The notes beneath the pieces were generated by a model. That model saw nothing but the letters and a program-made list of their open reading frames with translations, was not told the DNA's origin and searched no databases. From Phycomyces blakesleeanus NRRL 1555(-) (Eukaryota; Mucoromycota; Mucoromycetes; Mucorales; Phycomycetaceae), in NCBI RefSeq assembly GCF_001638985.1, contig NW_017265146.1, forward strand, positions 62,001 to 126,000: a DNA stretch of 64,000 bases, given 5' to 3'. This document shows, one piece after another, positions 22,839 through 35,206 of this stretch (its first letter is position 1; the number at the start of each line of letters is the position of its first letter). A program made the translations under genes and the position numbers.

Positions 22839-24117
22839 AATAAAGATATACTTTATAGACACACAAATTAAAATAAATAAATAAATAAATCAATAAATAT
22901 AATAAATATAATATAATAAAATAAAATATAAAATAAAAAATATAAAATATAAAATAACATAAATCAACAAGTAATTATTAAAGTAATTAGGGTAATTAAA
23001 TTGTTATATATACATATTACATTTATTGGTTTTTATCTGTATCTTTTTTTTTCATATCCATGGTGATGGATTTAAAAGAACTTTCTAAAGAGGCTTGATT
23101 ATAGCGACGTGATATTCAATTACTTTAAATGGTAGTTTAATTTCCCAAACCTAATAAGGTTACTCAATCTGAACCGGTTCACAATGTCACAGTTTTTGTT
23201 TGGCTTTTTGGTTGTCATCTGGATTCCCAAAAAGAAATATATATATAAATCTGTACACAAACACACAAACACACAAACACGTACACACGTACACACGCTC
23301 ACGCTCACATACAAACATAACCCCGTGGTTTAAAATATTCTATCCGTTTTATCATAATTTTATGTTAATATTTCATACATACCATATAGTAATCTACAAT
23401 CTTTTACTAGAATTTCAATAAGAAAATAAACTTTTATCCTCGCATAGTAACCATGCATTACTATTGCGACACTTATTTATCTTTGTTGTTGCTAGGAAAC
23501 AAAAACAGAAATAAAATAAAAATGCATGTATGTATATATTTATATATATATATCAAAGCAAATAACTACATAAAACACAGTATTGTATAAATTGAATTGA
23601 TTAATAGTAATCAATATACACATATTGAATTTGACATTTGACGTCTTTGTTTGAAAATATAGGCTTAGACGTGTTGTTAATACATATATATATATATACA
23701 TCATCTCAAAATGGTTAAATGTTTTATGGGTACCATGTACATTACCTTGTAACTGGCACACAAATAGCGTGGCTCGATTTGTCCAAAAGAAAAAAAAGGG
23801 TAAAATAAAACGAGTACTTATTCCTATAATAATAATAATAATAATAAAACGGACGTTATCATTCATGTATTGAGTATATATTAGATGCAATATCTTTAAT
23901 AGATAGATTGTATAAAAGTGTGGGTGTAAGTATACGCATATTTAAAATATAATTCAACCTTGGGCCAAACGATACTCACAGTTGATTTTCACACTAAAAC
24001 TATTACTAATTTCTGTTAGCCCTGAAGAACCAATTCAATGGTAGCATAAAAAATGTTTTGTTTTTTTTTTAAAAAAAAATACTGTAACCATACAGTGAAA
24101 ACAGTAAATATTGTCAA

Positions 24118-24300
24118 TTACTTTACAAAATTCCGGACAAGAAACGCAGTGCCAGCATTGGTGGTTCTTGTATCAATAAAGGATGCAAAATCACTAAGAA
24201 TATCCGGCTTAACTTTGCTTTCTTTTTATAAAATAGCCCAGAGATGTTGTTCATTAAAATTGAGTTCTGGTGTATTAGGAAACAATAGTAATTAAAAAAA
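24118..24300 (-). pseudogene. C-terminal scrap of a Tc1-like transposase
   Basis: In one minus-strand frame the region reads NTPELNFNEQHLWAIL, a stop, then KESKVKPDILSDFASFIDTR. This matches the block around the last catalytic residue of Tc1/mariner transposases (PELNPIEHLW in intact members), with one stop. Nothing upstream could be joined to it. Confidence 0.5.
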
Positions 24301-24866
24301 AAAAGAGAGAGAAATGGCAATACAATACTAAACTTATGAAACAGTGCACTGTTTCTATGTAGATAAATAATTAACGCAAGTAATGGTATTTCAACTTTAA
24401 TATATATATATATATCTAGCCTTGATATGATATAAGGATAACGAAAAGGGACATAAGGAGATTATAGAGAGTAGTACATTATATGTAACTTGTATAAAAG
24501 TAGTTTGAGAACAAAAGTAGTTTGAGAAAAAGACAGTACATAAAGTGCAGTAAAGTATTATTATTATTATTTGGTTGAAAATATAAAATGATATATATCA
24601 TTCAAAAAAATAATAATTTAGAATTGAGCAAGTTTGTTTTGATAAAATCTGTAAACATTTTTCAACAACCAGTACATATTTTTTCAAGAGGTATTAGATA
24701 CAAGTACGTGCTCATAATGCCATTTCTTCCATTAAAAACATAATCTTTTTTTTTTTAAAAAAAAAACCCCCCCAATTGCCAATATAATAATACTAGCCAA
24801 GCAAAAAAAAGGAAATAAACTCTAATATACTAATATAATAAAATGGTTTGAACAAATGTATATATT

Positions 24867-24926
24867 GCTATTGCTATTGCTATTGCTATTGATATTGATA
24901 TTGATATTGATATTGATATTGATATT
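24867..24926. repeat. Hexamer tandem repeat TATTGC/TATTGA
   Basis: About ten copies of a 6-base unit, switching from TATTGC to TATTGA part-way. Confidence 0.85.
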
Positions 24927-25985
24927 TATAAATTTACCCAAGAATACTATATATCTATTGAATGTTTATACAAGCGAGATTTCTCTGTCCTACAGATTAG
25001 TAGGGTAACTACGTCGGGTAAATGTGATTTTAATAGACATGAAACACACAGGAAATCAAAAGGTATCCATAGAAGGAGATGGAGAAATAAAGAAGATAAA
25101 GAAAGGAAGAAAGGAAGAAAAAGGGGGGAAGAAAGGCGGGAAGAGGTCTGTACAAGGTTTTGGGTTTGTTTGGATTACAAAAAGACTTCTTTGAGAAAAT
25201 CGCATACTCATCATCGATATTTTTTTTTTTGATTTTTATTATTTATTTATCGCCAAGATCGAATGAAAGTACGATCTTGACTGAGTATAAGTTTTTGACC
25301 ACTCTACTTTGAGACATGTGTGCTTGTGAAATACAAACTATCTATAAGCTTAACCAGTACAGTTTAATACTTTCTTTCTTCATCTTTTTATTTTACCCGA
25401 ACCGAATAATGCGTATTTATATAACAAGAACCCAGTCCTTGGGTTGTACGGTCGATCTGGTCACAGTTTCCCACTCATTTTATTATTGTTTTATACAGGC
25501 CAATAAAATACTGCTTTTATAAATAAATATATATTAGAAAATATCTTTGCTTGACAGCTTATTAATAATAACAATGGGCATTTAGATTATAGTCATACTA
25601 AAAGAGCAACGGTACTCCAGAACTACTATATATTGAGATGCATTTGTTCAATGATGAGTAAGACAGTCCTACAGTCAATCAGTCAGTCAGTGACCCAACT
25701 CTCCCTTGAATATTTTAAAAACAGAAATGTGTTACTCAAGATGCTATAAACAGGCACGTATAAATAAATAGAATACTATATATATAATGTAGGTATTAGA
25801 ATGAAAGTACAGTAGCTAAGGAAAGTCCAAAAGGTATATACTATCATTAACAAAGATAGTCTTTAATTCAGACAGGCCAATATATATATATATATATATT
25901 ACAGATAAAATAAAATTACCTACAGAATATAGCAACAATAACAGTCTTGATCGTTTTTCTTTTATTACATTTGTGAGTTTCATTT

Positions 25986-26035
25986 TTTGCGTTTTTGCGT
26001 TTTTGCGTTTTTGCGTTTTTGTGTTCTTGTGTTTT
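25986..26035. repeat. Octamer tandem repeat GCGTTTTT
   Basis: Around six copies of an 8-base unit, degrading at the right end to GTGTTCTT. Confidence 0.8.
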
Positions 26036-26419
26036 TGGATAGAGTTAAACTTTGCTTTTTTTTTTTTTTAAAAAAAAAAAAAAGAAATAAAAAGACACAA
26101 TTTAATTAAAGGGCGGTGTAAGGGAGACAAAAAAGAAAGAAGTGTTTGACATCCTAATTCAACCAAGAGATCGAAATGCTTGACGTTGTGTACCAATCTC
26201 CCTCAAAATAATAATAATAATAATAATTTACCCCCCATCTTTACAATAACCTAAGCCTTGCGTCATTATAGTCAAACATTTTGTCACATACATACATCGA
26301 TGCACATTTTTTTTTAATTTTTTTTTTTTACTATAAAATCTTTTTGGTATCCCTCTCTCTTCCTCTTCTTCTTCCTTCTTATACTCTTTTTCTTTATTTT
26401 TTCATTGACATCCTTATAC

Positions 26420-26484
26420 CTATATTCATACTCATACTCATATTCATATTCATATTCATATTCATATTCATATTCATACTCTAT
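26420..26484. repeat. Hexamer repeat (TATTCA/TACTCA) in the 5' leader
   Basis: About eleven copies of a 6-base unit end 14 bases before the F-box gene start codon. The repeat is stop-free in that frame and would read as alternating Tyr-Ser, so upstream open sequence is not evidence of coding. Confidence 0.85.
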
Positions 26485-26497
26485 AATCATAATCATA

Positions 26498-28408
26498 ATG
26501 TTGACATCAATCTTACCACTAGAACTCATTTTCCACATCGCATCATATCTCTCACCAAAAGACAAGCTCAGATGTATACTTGTCGCAAGATCCTGGAGAA
26601 ATATCTTCCAGGACTCACTGTGGGAAACAATGGAAATCAGTCACCAAAAGATACTAGACAGTGTGTGCCACCTACCGTTATCCAACCAGAATGTTTACAA
26701 AAGACATGGCCAGCTCGTACGAAAATTATGCATACAGGAAGATGTGGTCACAACAGCCCAAAACATCTCTACTCTCCAGGACTGCTTCTGGAACATAAGA
26801 AGTCTTTACGTCCAACGAGACTGTCTCAGCGAAACATGTTTTGGAGACAATGTAAACTGGAGCCCATGGAAGTCCCTGACAGAACTAGACCTCGAATTGG
26901 ATTATTTGACAGTGCAAACCCCAGAAAAGAAAATTCTCAACATCCTATCACATCTTCCACGCCTTGTACGCTTGAATCTTGCTCAATTTTGGCAAGGCCG
27001 CACCATAGCATTTAGCGTGCAAGATCTAGAGACACTTCATGCTCACTTACCGGATCTAGCCCAGCTGTCCCTAAAGGTCGATTTCGCTCAATTCTCCACC
27101 AAGGACCTTCTACAGTCTACAAGTCTAAAACCAGCCAAAAGAGTAAAAGAACTCACGATACACTCCAGAATCACCGATCATCGGTGGTTCTATTATTTCA
27201 CCCGCAAATACTCTGGCCTCACAACCCTCAAGTGGATGACCAGAGGAGTCAAAAAGATCCAGGACGACCACCACAGCGAGGCTGCCTCAATGCTGTCTGT
27301 ACTCCCATGTGCTTTCGCGCACCTAAAGACGGTAGACATATCCGCCTGTGGTGACCCAAGACGATCATATCTCATCTTTAGAGATTTATTCTGCGCATTA
27401 AAAGTACCGATCAAGCAATTGACCTACAACGTGAGTTCATCTTTGGATGAACACGAGTTAATTGAACGGATTGTCCAACTGAGCACAAATTCATACTCTG
27501 ACACTCTCGAGAGGCTGACCATCGGAAACTCTATGCTTCGCCAAAGACCATTTTCTGTTGTCACGGCTCTCAATCGCTCCCCACGTCTGGTCCACTTTGA
27601 TTTCTCATCCCCAAATTCTCTTGTCGAACTCGACGTGGTCTTGGATCGTTGTCCATCTCTCAAGACTCTCTGTATATCTCAAGGAAGCCTGTCCACAAAA
27701 CCCAGCCCACCCATCACCCCTGTTTCTCTGCAACACGGCCTACGCCTCATAGACCTCAATGGAGTAAAAGTCAAGTCAAGTGCCCTGAGCTACCTATCTT
27801 CTCGGTGCAGGAGTCTAAACTATATGCACCTCAAGAACACCAGCATCTATGGACAGATTTCCGAGAAGACACGAAATCTGTGCATCGATATGTCCTTTAG
27901 TCGCTTTGAGCTTCTTCGCATCCACGCCATCAAGGTGTATTCCAATTCCGATCTCACGAGTACTGATCCAAGTATCGAACTGATTACCCTGGCCCGTTCG
28001 GCGCCCACCCCACCGCCCAGAAAGAAGGCCAGGTCGTCAAGCACGTCGTCGTTTCCCTTGAGTCTTTACCGAAAAGGAACACATGTACAAAACTGGCTGC
28101 ACTCAGATTGTGAAATTGAGTTGGCTATCGGAGGCGCATGCTCAATGCAGATGTTGGATAAGCAAGATATAGACCATGCCTGTGTCTCTTTAATAGACCG
28201 CCCGTACAACAAAGAGGACCAAGGAAAGATGGTCAACAATAGTCTGAGGCGAATCAACACCTCTGGAACTTCAGGACGGTCCAATCCAACCTGGCCAAAG
28301 AGTCTCTGTTTAGGCTATTCGACCTTGAAGTGTGGTATTATAGAAGTCTATGAGATAGATTCTATAAAATCACACACTGATTGTTTCTGGAAGAATTTGA
28401 AGAATTGA
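26498..28408 (+). CDS. F-box/LRR protein (family member A)
   Basis: Single-exon gene of 636 residues. The F-box occupies residues 5-43 (ILPLELIFHIASYLSPKDKL, then RSWRNIF and LW). Irregular leucine-rich repeats fill about residues 110-490, for example SLTELDLELDYLTV, LPRLVRLNLAQFW, LPDLAQLSLKVDF and CRSLNYMHLKNTSI. The C-terminus ends with a motif W-x2-SLCLGYSTLKCG, followed by a Y-x-I and a Trp, that recurs in the two F-box-related genes at 61.3 and 63.6 kb. F-box proteins normally dock on Skp1 in SCF ubiquitin ligases while the LRR part binds the target; target unknown. Start is the first ATG after a hexamer microsatellite and directly before the F-box. Confidence 0.85.
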   Translation: MLTSILPLELIFHIASYLSPKDKLRCILVARSWRNIFQDSLWETMEISHQKILDSVCHLPLSNQNVYKRHGQLVRKLCIQEDVVTTAQNISTLQDCFWNIRSLYVQRDCLSETCFGDNVNWSPWKSLTELDLELDYLTVQTPEKKILNILSHLPRLVRLNLAQFWQGRTIAFSVQDLETLHAHLPDLAQLSLKVDFAQFSTKDLLQSTSLKPAKRVKELTIHSRITDHRWFYYFTRKYSGLTTLKWMTRGVKKIQDDHHSEAASMLSVLPCAFAHLKTVDISACGDPRRSYLIFRDLFCALKVPIKQLTYNVSSSLDEHELIERIVQLSTNSYSDTLERLTIGNSMLRQRPFSVVTALNRSPRLVHFDFSSPNSLVELDVVLDRCPSLKTLCISQGSLSTKPSPPITPVSLQHGLRLIDLNGVKVKSSALSYLSSRCRSLNYMHLKNTSIYGQISEKTRNLCIDMSFSRFELLRIHAIKVYSNSDLTSTDPSIELITLARSAPTPPPRKKARSSSTSSFPLSLYRKGTHVQNWLHSDCEIELAIGGACSMQMLDKQDIDHACVSLIDRPYNKEDQGKMVNNSLRRINTSGTSGRSNPTWPKSLCLGYSTLKCGIIEVYEIDSIKSHTDCFWKNLKN

Positions 28409-30685
28409 TCGAGCTGATTATCTGTTTATATAAATATAATAAATATAATAAATATAATAATAATGTAAAATATATTGCTAATTTACCTACCACAATTCTT
28501 TTTATATATATATATTATATTTTATATATAATAATTAAAAATATTCGACACATTTTAAAGATGTAAATTATTTTTTTCTTCTTTTAACAGAAAAATAAAT
28601 AAGAATAATTCAAGTAAAGCCAAGGATTTGTGTAGCCAACTCTGTTTGACAAACTAAATTGGTTAGGCTCATAGCCTTTTGAACGATCGCTTGTACAATT
28701 TCAGTTTTCTTTTAGTCCACAATAGAGGGAATACTATGAAAGCAAATGGATATAGCCCACGTTTATTTCTTTTAAAGAAAATCAAAATAATTCTCTAGTA
28801 CACTGACAGTGATAGGTTTGACAAGCCTGTTAATAACCTTTCAAATAAAACAAAATAAAATAAAATAAAAAGCCTTTACATATATATTATTTTGCGCTAC
28901 ACACATTGTTTAATCTAATACACAGTGCACATGTTTTTATTACTTTTCGCCATTGAAACCACAGGTCTATTCTTATTGTTCTAATTATAATAATAATTTT
29001 ACAAGATAATTGATATATTAACCCCGGAAATCAAAAGGTACACTGATCATACAAAAATAACGGGCGTCTCAACTACACATCTATGTACATATTTCACGCA
29101 TAATCGGTCCTATTTTAGATTCCTTTTTCTTCTTCTTCTTCTTTATTTCTTTGGATAACTATATTAGACATTAATGTATCATGGGAATAAATACGTATAT
29201 AATTAAGCAAAATAAGGTAAAGAATACGCGGTGCATTACATTACATTGCATTGTATTATAATCAATTATTATAGTAAAGCAGCGACAGGATTTGCTTATC
29301 TCAAACATCTTTCGTCATTTTTGAAATCTACGCCATGTTGATTTGGAAACCAGTATATGGAAAATGGCCCAGAAGACCAAAAGACAAACAATATTATACT
29401 AGTTGGATAATAGAGAAAAAATAACAACAAAAACAGCAGCTGGTTTATAGTATACTTCTTGGTCAAAGGTTTTAATTATATAATACTCAATCAAGACTTA
29501 TAAGCACAGTTTAATTAATTTGATTTAATTTAGTTTATCTAGCTCACTCATTTGTCTTTTCTTTGAGTCATGTCTCTCTTTCTCTCTCTTTCTTTTTAAA
29601 GGATCGTATTGAATAGCCTTGGAGGACAGTATTCTATTATAAAATTGTCCTAATAGGCATATTGGTGGTATTAGAAAACCATTGGGCCCAAGACATTGAT
29701 GTGTAAATCATCAGTACGATCCACCAAAAGATAATACATATTGGATATTGGGAAAGGAAGCCGCTCTACGTTAGAACCGACCATGATGTACTGTGAGAAT
29801 AATGAAGAGAGTAAATAGAGATTAAGTAACACTTTCAGAAACACACACACACACACATATATATATATATGCAGACAGACATACACATTGTCCGTGATTT
29901 GCTGTCAAAAAAAATGTAGTAGAATTTACGAATAATTTCCAGTAATGTTATTTACAATTGATGATGATAATACATGCCAGATGTTGTAGTCAATTAGCCT
30001 AAAAGTTCAATTGGTTATCAAAAGCTTTATATTTGCTGCATAGCACTACATAGCACTTTCCTGCTCTGGACATTGTTTATGAGGAGATTATTCACTCATA
30101 TATCATTTATTTTTTCGGCTTGTATAGCAACAATCTTTATTACCGAGTCGAATTGTCTACATCTCCGATCCGGACAACTGTACACAATGTACATCTTCGT
30201 TATGATTATATGATTAATAGTGTTGTGAGCCCTGAGCCAGCAAATGTGGGGAGTGGATTGTAATTAACACTCAGTTCCAATCCTCTCCAATCAGAGGCAA
30301 CCAATTCAACCACAGGCGTTGAGTGAGCAAAATCAGGCAGAGGAGGAGCACTGCTCAGCAAGATACCGTAGCAAAAGGAACTTTACATAGAATCTAAGAT
30401 ACTGCGATATCTCATAAAATAGTATAAATATCACCAACATTATCATGAATAAACATTATCTTTCGTTTCCTTCAAAAGTTCTCTATTTCTCTTTTACCCT
30501 TTCAGCCAATCACCAGCTTCCTCTTACTGAGTTAATCCTAGTTTATTTTAATAGGACTGTGACTATCCGCCATTGCTCGTAGAAAATGGTCAAAATAAAA
30601 AAAAATCAGACCATTGAAAGTGTATATATATACCATTCATTTTATTGAGACAACACCAATACCAACAACTAAACAAAAAAAAGAA

Positions 30686-30719
<34 letters not shown>

Positions 30720-30732
30720 TCAAATATTATAA
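28409..30732. other. Intergenic, no intact gene
   Basis: AT-rich DNA with TAA-type repeats and a GA run (30687-30717). Short open stretches near 29671-29880 are not convincing. The segment 30227-30580 has promoter-like, LTR-like composition and is treated separately. Confidence 0.5.
30227..30580. mobile_element. Possible solo LTR
   Basis: The block is less AT-biased than its surroundings and is arranged like an LTR: it starts TGTTGTGAGCCC, carries a TATA-like ATAGTATAAATATC near 30420, an AATAAA near 30447, a pyrimidine-rich stretch and ends near GGACTGTGAC. The octamer-like TTAATAG occurs at both edges (30220 and 30550). No internal element or second LTR was seen, and a canonical CA end is not evident. 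Confidence 0.3.
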
Positions 30733-31212
30733 ATGTATCCTTTCCAGACAAACGCCACTCCTTTTTACTATCCTAGCAATGAAATTGAATACATGGATAT
30801 TGTTGACGATTCCTACGAAAATCACGTCAATTCACAACTGAGCGGAATCAATTATACTAAATCCGAATCTGCCAATGATGATGATGTCAAGATGAAAGAA
30901 ACAAGAGCCCGGAGACAACAAAGACAATATACTGAAGAAGAGGTCCTTCTGGTCTGCAAACTCTATTATGTCGACAAACTTTCGATCGAGGAATCAGGAA
31001 AGGCTGTCGGAATGCCCAAGTCTACAGCCGGGGGTATCATTCGGCGGCAGAGAGATAAGTTGGGTCTCCCAGCAAGAAGAACTCCCCAAAAAATTCAAGA
31101 AGCAACAACAAAAACAACAACAGGAGGAGGAGTCAAGAGCTTTGACGATATATTAACTGATAAACTTAAAATCATGCTTTATGACAAAGAACATCCCAAA
31201 ACCTCAAAATGA
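30733..31212 (+). CDS. Small helix-turn-helix protein
   Basis: Single-exon gene of 159 residues. Residues 1-55 are acidic and aromatic-rich; 55-65 are basic (KETRARRQQRQ). Residues 66-113 predict a homeodomain-like three-helix fold: YTEEEVLLVCKLYYV, LSIEESGKAVGMPKSTAGGII and RRQRDKLGL, with a turn at the VGMPKS site like resolvase/Psq-type DNA-binding domains. A Thr-rich linker and short amphipathic tail follow. I do not recognise the exact family. It could be a small nuclear regulator or a domesticated transposase DNA-binding domain; no catalytic domain follows. A GA microsatellite lies 20-45 bases upstream of the start codon. Confidence 0.65.
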   Translation: MYPFQTNATPFYYPSNEIEYMDIVDDSYENHVNSQLSGINYTKSESANDDDVKMKETRARRQQRQYTEEEVLLVCKLYYVDKLSIEESGKAVGMPKSTAGGIIRRQRDKLGLPARRTPQKIQEATTKTTTGGGVKSFDDILTDKLKIMLYDKEHPKTSK

Positions 31213-31559
31213 ATGTTTACATATATATATATATATACATATATCATTCATTATTGGACACAAAAAAGTGGTAAGTATAATAAAAGGAGTTTTTTCTTTC
31301 TTTGAAAAGAAGCAGTGAATGATTTTGAATTAATAAATAGAATCAATTAGAAATTATGAATTTGACTTTACTTGACACGACACGACACGAAACGACAATA
31401 GAAGGCAGACAGGCAGGAAGGGATAAATGGAAGGAAGAGAAAGGTTACTTGAAAAATTGTAGAGAGAGAGAAGCAACTGGTTAAAACACTCCTTGTCTAG
31501 CTGATAGATGGGTATTATATAAAGTGAAATGTCTTGTAGAGATATCGTGGGGTACCCTA

Positions 31560-31790
31560 CAGAAAAAAAAAGGCGATTTTAGCGAATTGTTGCAAGTTTT
31601 CTAGGGCTTAAAATGTTTTATAGTTGAATTTTAATTAAGTACCAATTTTTCTCTCTTTTATATGTATCCCATTTTGTATGTCATCGTGTTTTTGCAGTCA
31701 ATGCAAAACATCTTTTTCCCAATTTCTTCAACCTAGTACAAGAATTGAAGACAATAAGATTATTCAAATCTAATAGCTTACCATTCGGTA
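31560..31790. repeat. Dispersed repeat, copy 1
   Basis: Diverged similarity in the same order and orientation to 37090-37355. Shared blocks include GTTGAATTTT-ATTAAG, GCA-TCAAT-CAAAACA, CTTCAACC-AGTACAA-like and TAATAGCTTAC. Identity of the unit is unknown. Confidence 0.6.
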
Positions 31791-32488
31791 ACAAACCCCC
31801 CTTCTGAACCCGGGTTACATCTTATTTCAAAACAGTGTCTACAAAGATCCCAAGAAATCTTATAAATAGCTCTTAGGGTGATATTAAATTCTCATTATTT
31901 TGGTTTTTAAAAAAGTATGAATCAGATATAGAAAGGCAACACAGAAAAGGTGTATACTTTTTGATAAAAAAGAATCAATTAAGCAAGATACACGCCTTCA
32001 TCAATATCATAGTATTTAGAGAATAGCTGTTTTTTAAATAAAAAAAAAGAAGAGAAAAAATAGTACATAGCAATAGGTACATGTATATTATATAAATCAG
32101 TACTTCTTCTTTGCATACTTCTTTGTGTTTAACTTGAGTTGTTTTGATCAATAAAAACCGTAAAATTCCAATATAAAACATCATGCATTTGTTGAACCAA
32201 TCATAAAGAGAATACAAATACCTAAAAAAGGTATAATTGGCATATTTAGAATATTTGATTGGACTATATGCAAAGTAATCTTAAATTTCATGAATATTAT
32301 TCGCTATAAATAATTTTAATTTACTAAAAGCTGATATGCTATTGGCCATAAAAGTTACGAGATCGGTATTTTAAAGACCGATATTTAAATAGCAGAAGTT
32401 ACGAGTGCGTAACTCGGTACGAGGTCGGAGGTATAAATCCTGCCATTTCCTACAGTGATATCTTTTGATATTGAAACAAGGATTATAA

Positions 32489-32775
32489 GAGCATCCACAG
32501 TGGTATGTGTAACTAAAATAATTACGTAAAATAAAAAAGCCGCATTTAAAAGAGATAATTTAGACCATCCACAACGGTCTGGGTAAAATTAGCAGTGTAT
32601 GTAAAAAAAGCCCTGGATGTTTTTGTGAATTGTTAAATTTAAAAAGCCGGTAATTATTATTGAGAAATAATCAGTTAAAACTTTTAGTTAAGCAAACCGT
32701 TGGGGATGAAAAAATCTAAATTTCCTGTCTAAATTAATATTCTTGTTAAATTTACACAGACCGTTGTGGATGCTC
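32489..32775. mobile_element. Tourist-like MITE with TAA duplication
   Basis: Terminal inverted repeats GAGCATCCACARYGG (32489 onward and its complement ending 32775) are flanked by TAA on both sides (32486-32488, 32776-32778), the 3-bp target duplication of PIF/Harbinger elements. A second, inner pair of the same motif (GACCATCCACAACGGT at 32563 and its complement near 32695-32708) is nested inside. No coding capacity. Confidence 0.85.
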
Positions 32776-35206
32776 TAATCTTGAATCCAAAATAGCAAAA
32801 ATGAAATAAAGTGCTTTAATTTTTTAGCGGATGCTAGGTAACGTGAGGCTCTAGATAGCTTATTAGAATTATGTAAGAACGGTGCTCAGAAAGATTGTAA
32901 GTTGGAAATCTGAGGTCAAGCATGATTTACCTGGATTTAATTTCTATATACATATACATACAACCAAATAATACTGAAATATTTACAGACTGTTACCAGA
33001 TAATTAGGTATACTTTGACAATATTTATCACAAAGAAAATTGTGTAAACCTTCCTTTGTACCAGTAAATCACCATCAGAAGGTTAAAGAAAGCACAGTGC
33101 TTTTAGGAGACATAAAGAAAGAAAAAAGATTGGCTAGACCTGTTTAAATAGCTTACACTACATTTAATCATTTATTTATTTATCAATTATAAATATAATG
33201 CGTCGCTCTCATATAATATTAGTGTTTAATACAATATATCTTTTCAAACGTATTGCTTTTACAGTACTTACAATACATATGTAGTCCCCCTTTAATACTT
33301 TGGCTTTTCTTCCATTCTTTTTTTTTGGAACGAGAATAAAGGGGTAAAACTAAAGAATGTGGAGACAAGATGATGAGTACCTTATGTAGACAAGTGTCTT
33401 TTGAAAAAGAAAGAAAGAAAGAAAGAAAGAAATGATCTAAAGACCATATATTTTAAGACTTGTTGTCCAGGTATTAAAGGACAGATTGAATCACACTAAT
33501 TCATGGTTTACAGTTGACCGCACCAGTTAGGTTTTTCTTTAAGAAATAAAATAAAAGTAAAGAAATATATACTTGATATTCACAGTTAGTCATTGCATAA
33601 CCACCTTTCTTCTTTGGTTTGTCATTAAAGGCCTGAAGTTCAAGTTGGCAAGAAGCATGTATATGCCTTTCTTTAGCTTGAACGTTCATAAACACATATA
33701 TATATATATAATCTTTTAGCTTTAGTATGAGGAGCATATTTGTAGTCATTGTAAAAATGAACCAAGTCATGAGCAACAGCAACAACAAAATGATAATGAA
33801 ATCATATTTGAAAAGCTTCTTTTTCTGTACACCAAAAAGGAACTTTTCTTTCAATTAAAAGGAGCTCAATGTTATAAAAGGAAACTTTTAATCCTAGTGT
33901 GTTTGTGTGTCTAGATAGCCTAGATAAACGACTGTAGATATTTTCAAAAAGATCGTCTCACATCAGCCATAGTATTCCTTTCGACAAACAAAAAAGACCA
34001 TTGATTAAATACATTGTAATAAGCTACCAAAAAGCAACATGGTTAGTAAAAACAAACAAAAGACAATATTTTCTGGAAGCCATTCTTGTCTCCCTTCAGA
34101 ATCAATCCCAATAAGATTCCGAACTAACAAAATACTTTACAGTGCGACCCATTTTCTAAGAAAAACAAAACAAAATGATCCACCAATTCATAGACCTTAT
34201 CTATTGCCTTTTAAGCAAAGATATATATATATATATTAGGGGTACAATGTTCAGAATATACAAACAAGTCCCGAATTCTGTAAGGCCAAGCATCTTGTTG
34301 TTGTTAGCCTAAGGTATATATATATATACTTTTTATTATCTTACTCGAACCGAATATTGTACTCTGTTTAAGTTTATTTTAGTTTAATTTGGTGCGGTGC
34401 GGTGCAGTGCGGTGGGGTGTGTTTGTGCTTGTGCTTATGTTTGTGCAGATCGTTCTAAAATGATTGTCGTACAAATTAAGCTACATTGAATGAATAAACT
34501 AAACACCAACATTATTCATTTAATCATGTAAGCAGCCAATAGATAGCTCTTAGTAGGCCAATTTATTATATAACCCAATATATATATATAGAGAATTTAG
34601 AAATTTAATGGTGAGCTCCCGGGTTCACTAGATTATTTTTATACCATATCTAAAGACGTTCAAGACTAGCTTGTAAATAAGGAGATGTTGATAAAGAGTT
34701 ATAAGACTTGTTCCAGACAGTCATTCTGAAATTGATATTTCCAGATATTTCTTTATTTAGAAATAGAAGGCTTAATTGACGGTAGTATATAGACCCTCTT
34801 GTTTAGTAATAAGAATAAAATGAGATAGATATAAAGATAAAGACAGTTGGTTTTGTTTTGTACGGGTCTTTAGAGATATATTCTAATTCTTATATAAAAG
34901 TATTTGTGGTTCAAATCTTATAATTGATAAACTATCGTTATTTTGGCTATGAATTTGCATCGAAAGCCATTATATTTTATGTATTGATATAAATACATAT
35001 TCCATTCGGCTAAATAGATGGATATCAGACAGACCGAATAAAATACCTTTTCTGACCTTATTGGCCAAAAAGAGAAACATATGCATCAATGTTTCAAACC
35101 CCATGAGTAAGATAAAATACCAGTCTAATTTTATTTTATTTCATTTTATTTTTTCTTACTATTGCTATTTACATCTCTTTCTCTCTTAACTACCTTGCAA
35201 TTCACA

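Larger units (their letters stand above)
22806..26497. other. Long AT-rich intergenic region
   Basis: About 3.7 kb without an intact gene. It holds (TA)n tracts after NOC4, T10A9 (24061), T11A10C7 (24748-24775) and T14A14 (26056-26083) palindromes, hexamer and octamer tandem repeats listed separately, a transposase scrap at 24118-24300, and a GGAAG-rich purine stretch near 25080-25140. The 5' region of the F-box gene starts near 26280. Confidence 0.6.
31213..35206. other. Gene-poor AT-rich region
   Basis: About 4 kb holding a dispersed repeat copy (31560-31790), a Tourist-like MITE (32489-32775), a GAAA repeat (33406-33431), (TA)n tracts and short open frames. A minus-strand stretch near 33501-33854 has coding-like patches (for example HASCQLELQAFNDKPKKKGG) but no recognisable family. 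Confidence 0.5.

Noticed and set aside
26405..26497. Upstream extension of the F-box gene (Tyr-Ser repeat)
   Set aside because: It has no ATG and comes from the hexamer microsatellite in the leader.
29671..29886. Possible last exon on the minus strand (YIMVGSNVERLPFPISN)
   Set aside because: Protein-like and preceded by an AG, but no upstream exons or family could be supported.
32390..32460. tRNA-like stretch (GAGGTCGGAGGTATAAATCC)
   Set aside because: A weak B-box-like motif only; no acceptor stem or anticodon arm could be paired.
33501..33854. 117-codon minus-strand frame
   Set aside because: Mostly Leu/Ile/Phe from A/T tracts; coding-like patches are too short to support a gene.
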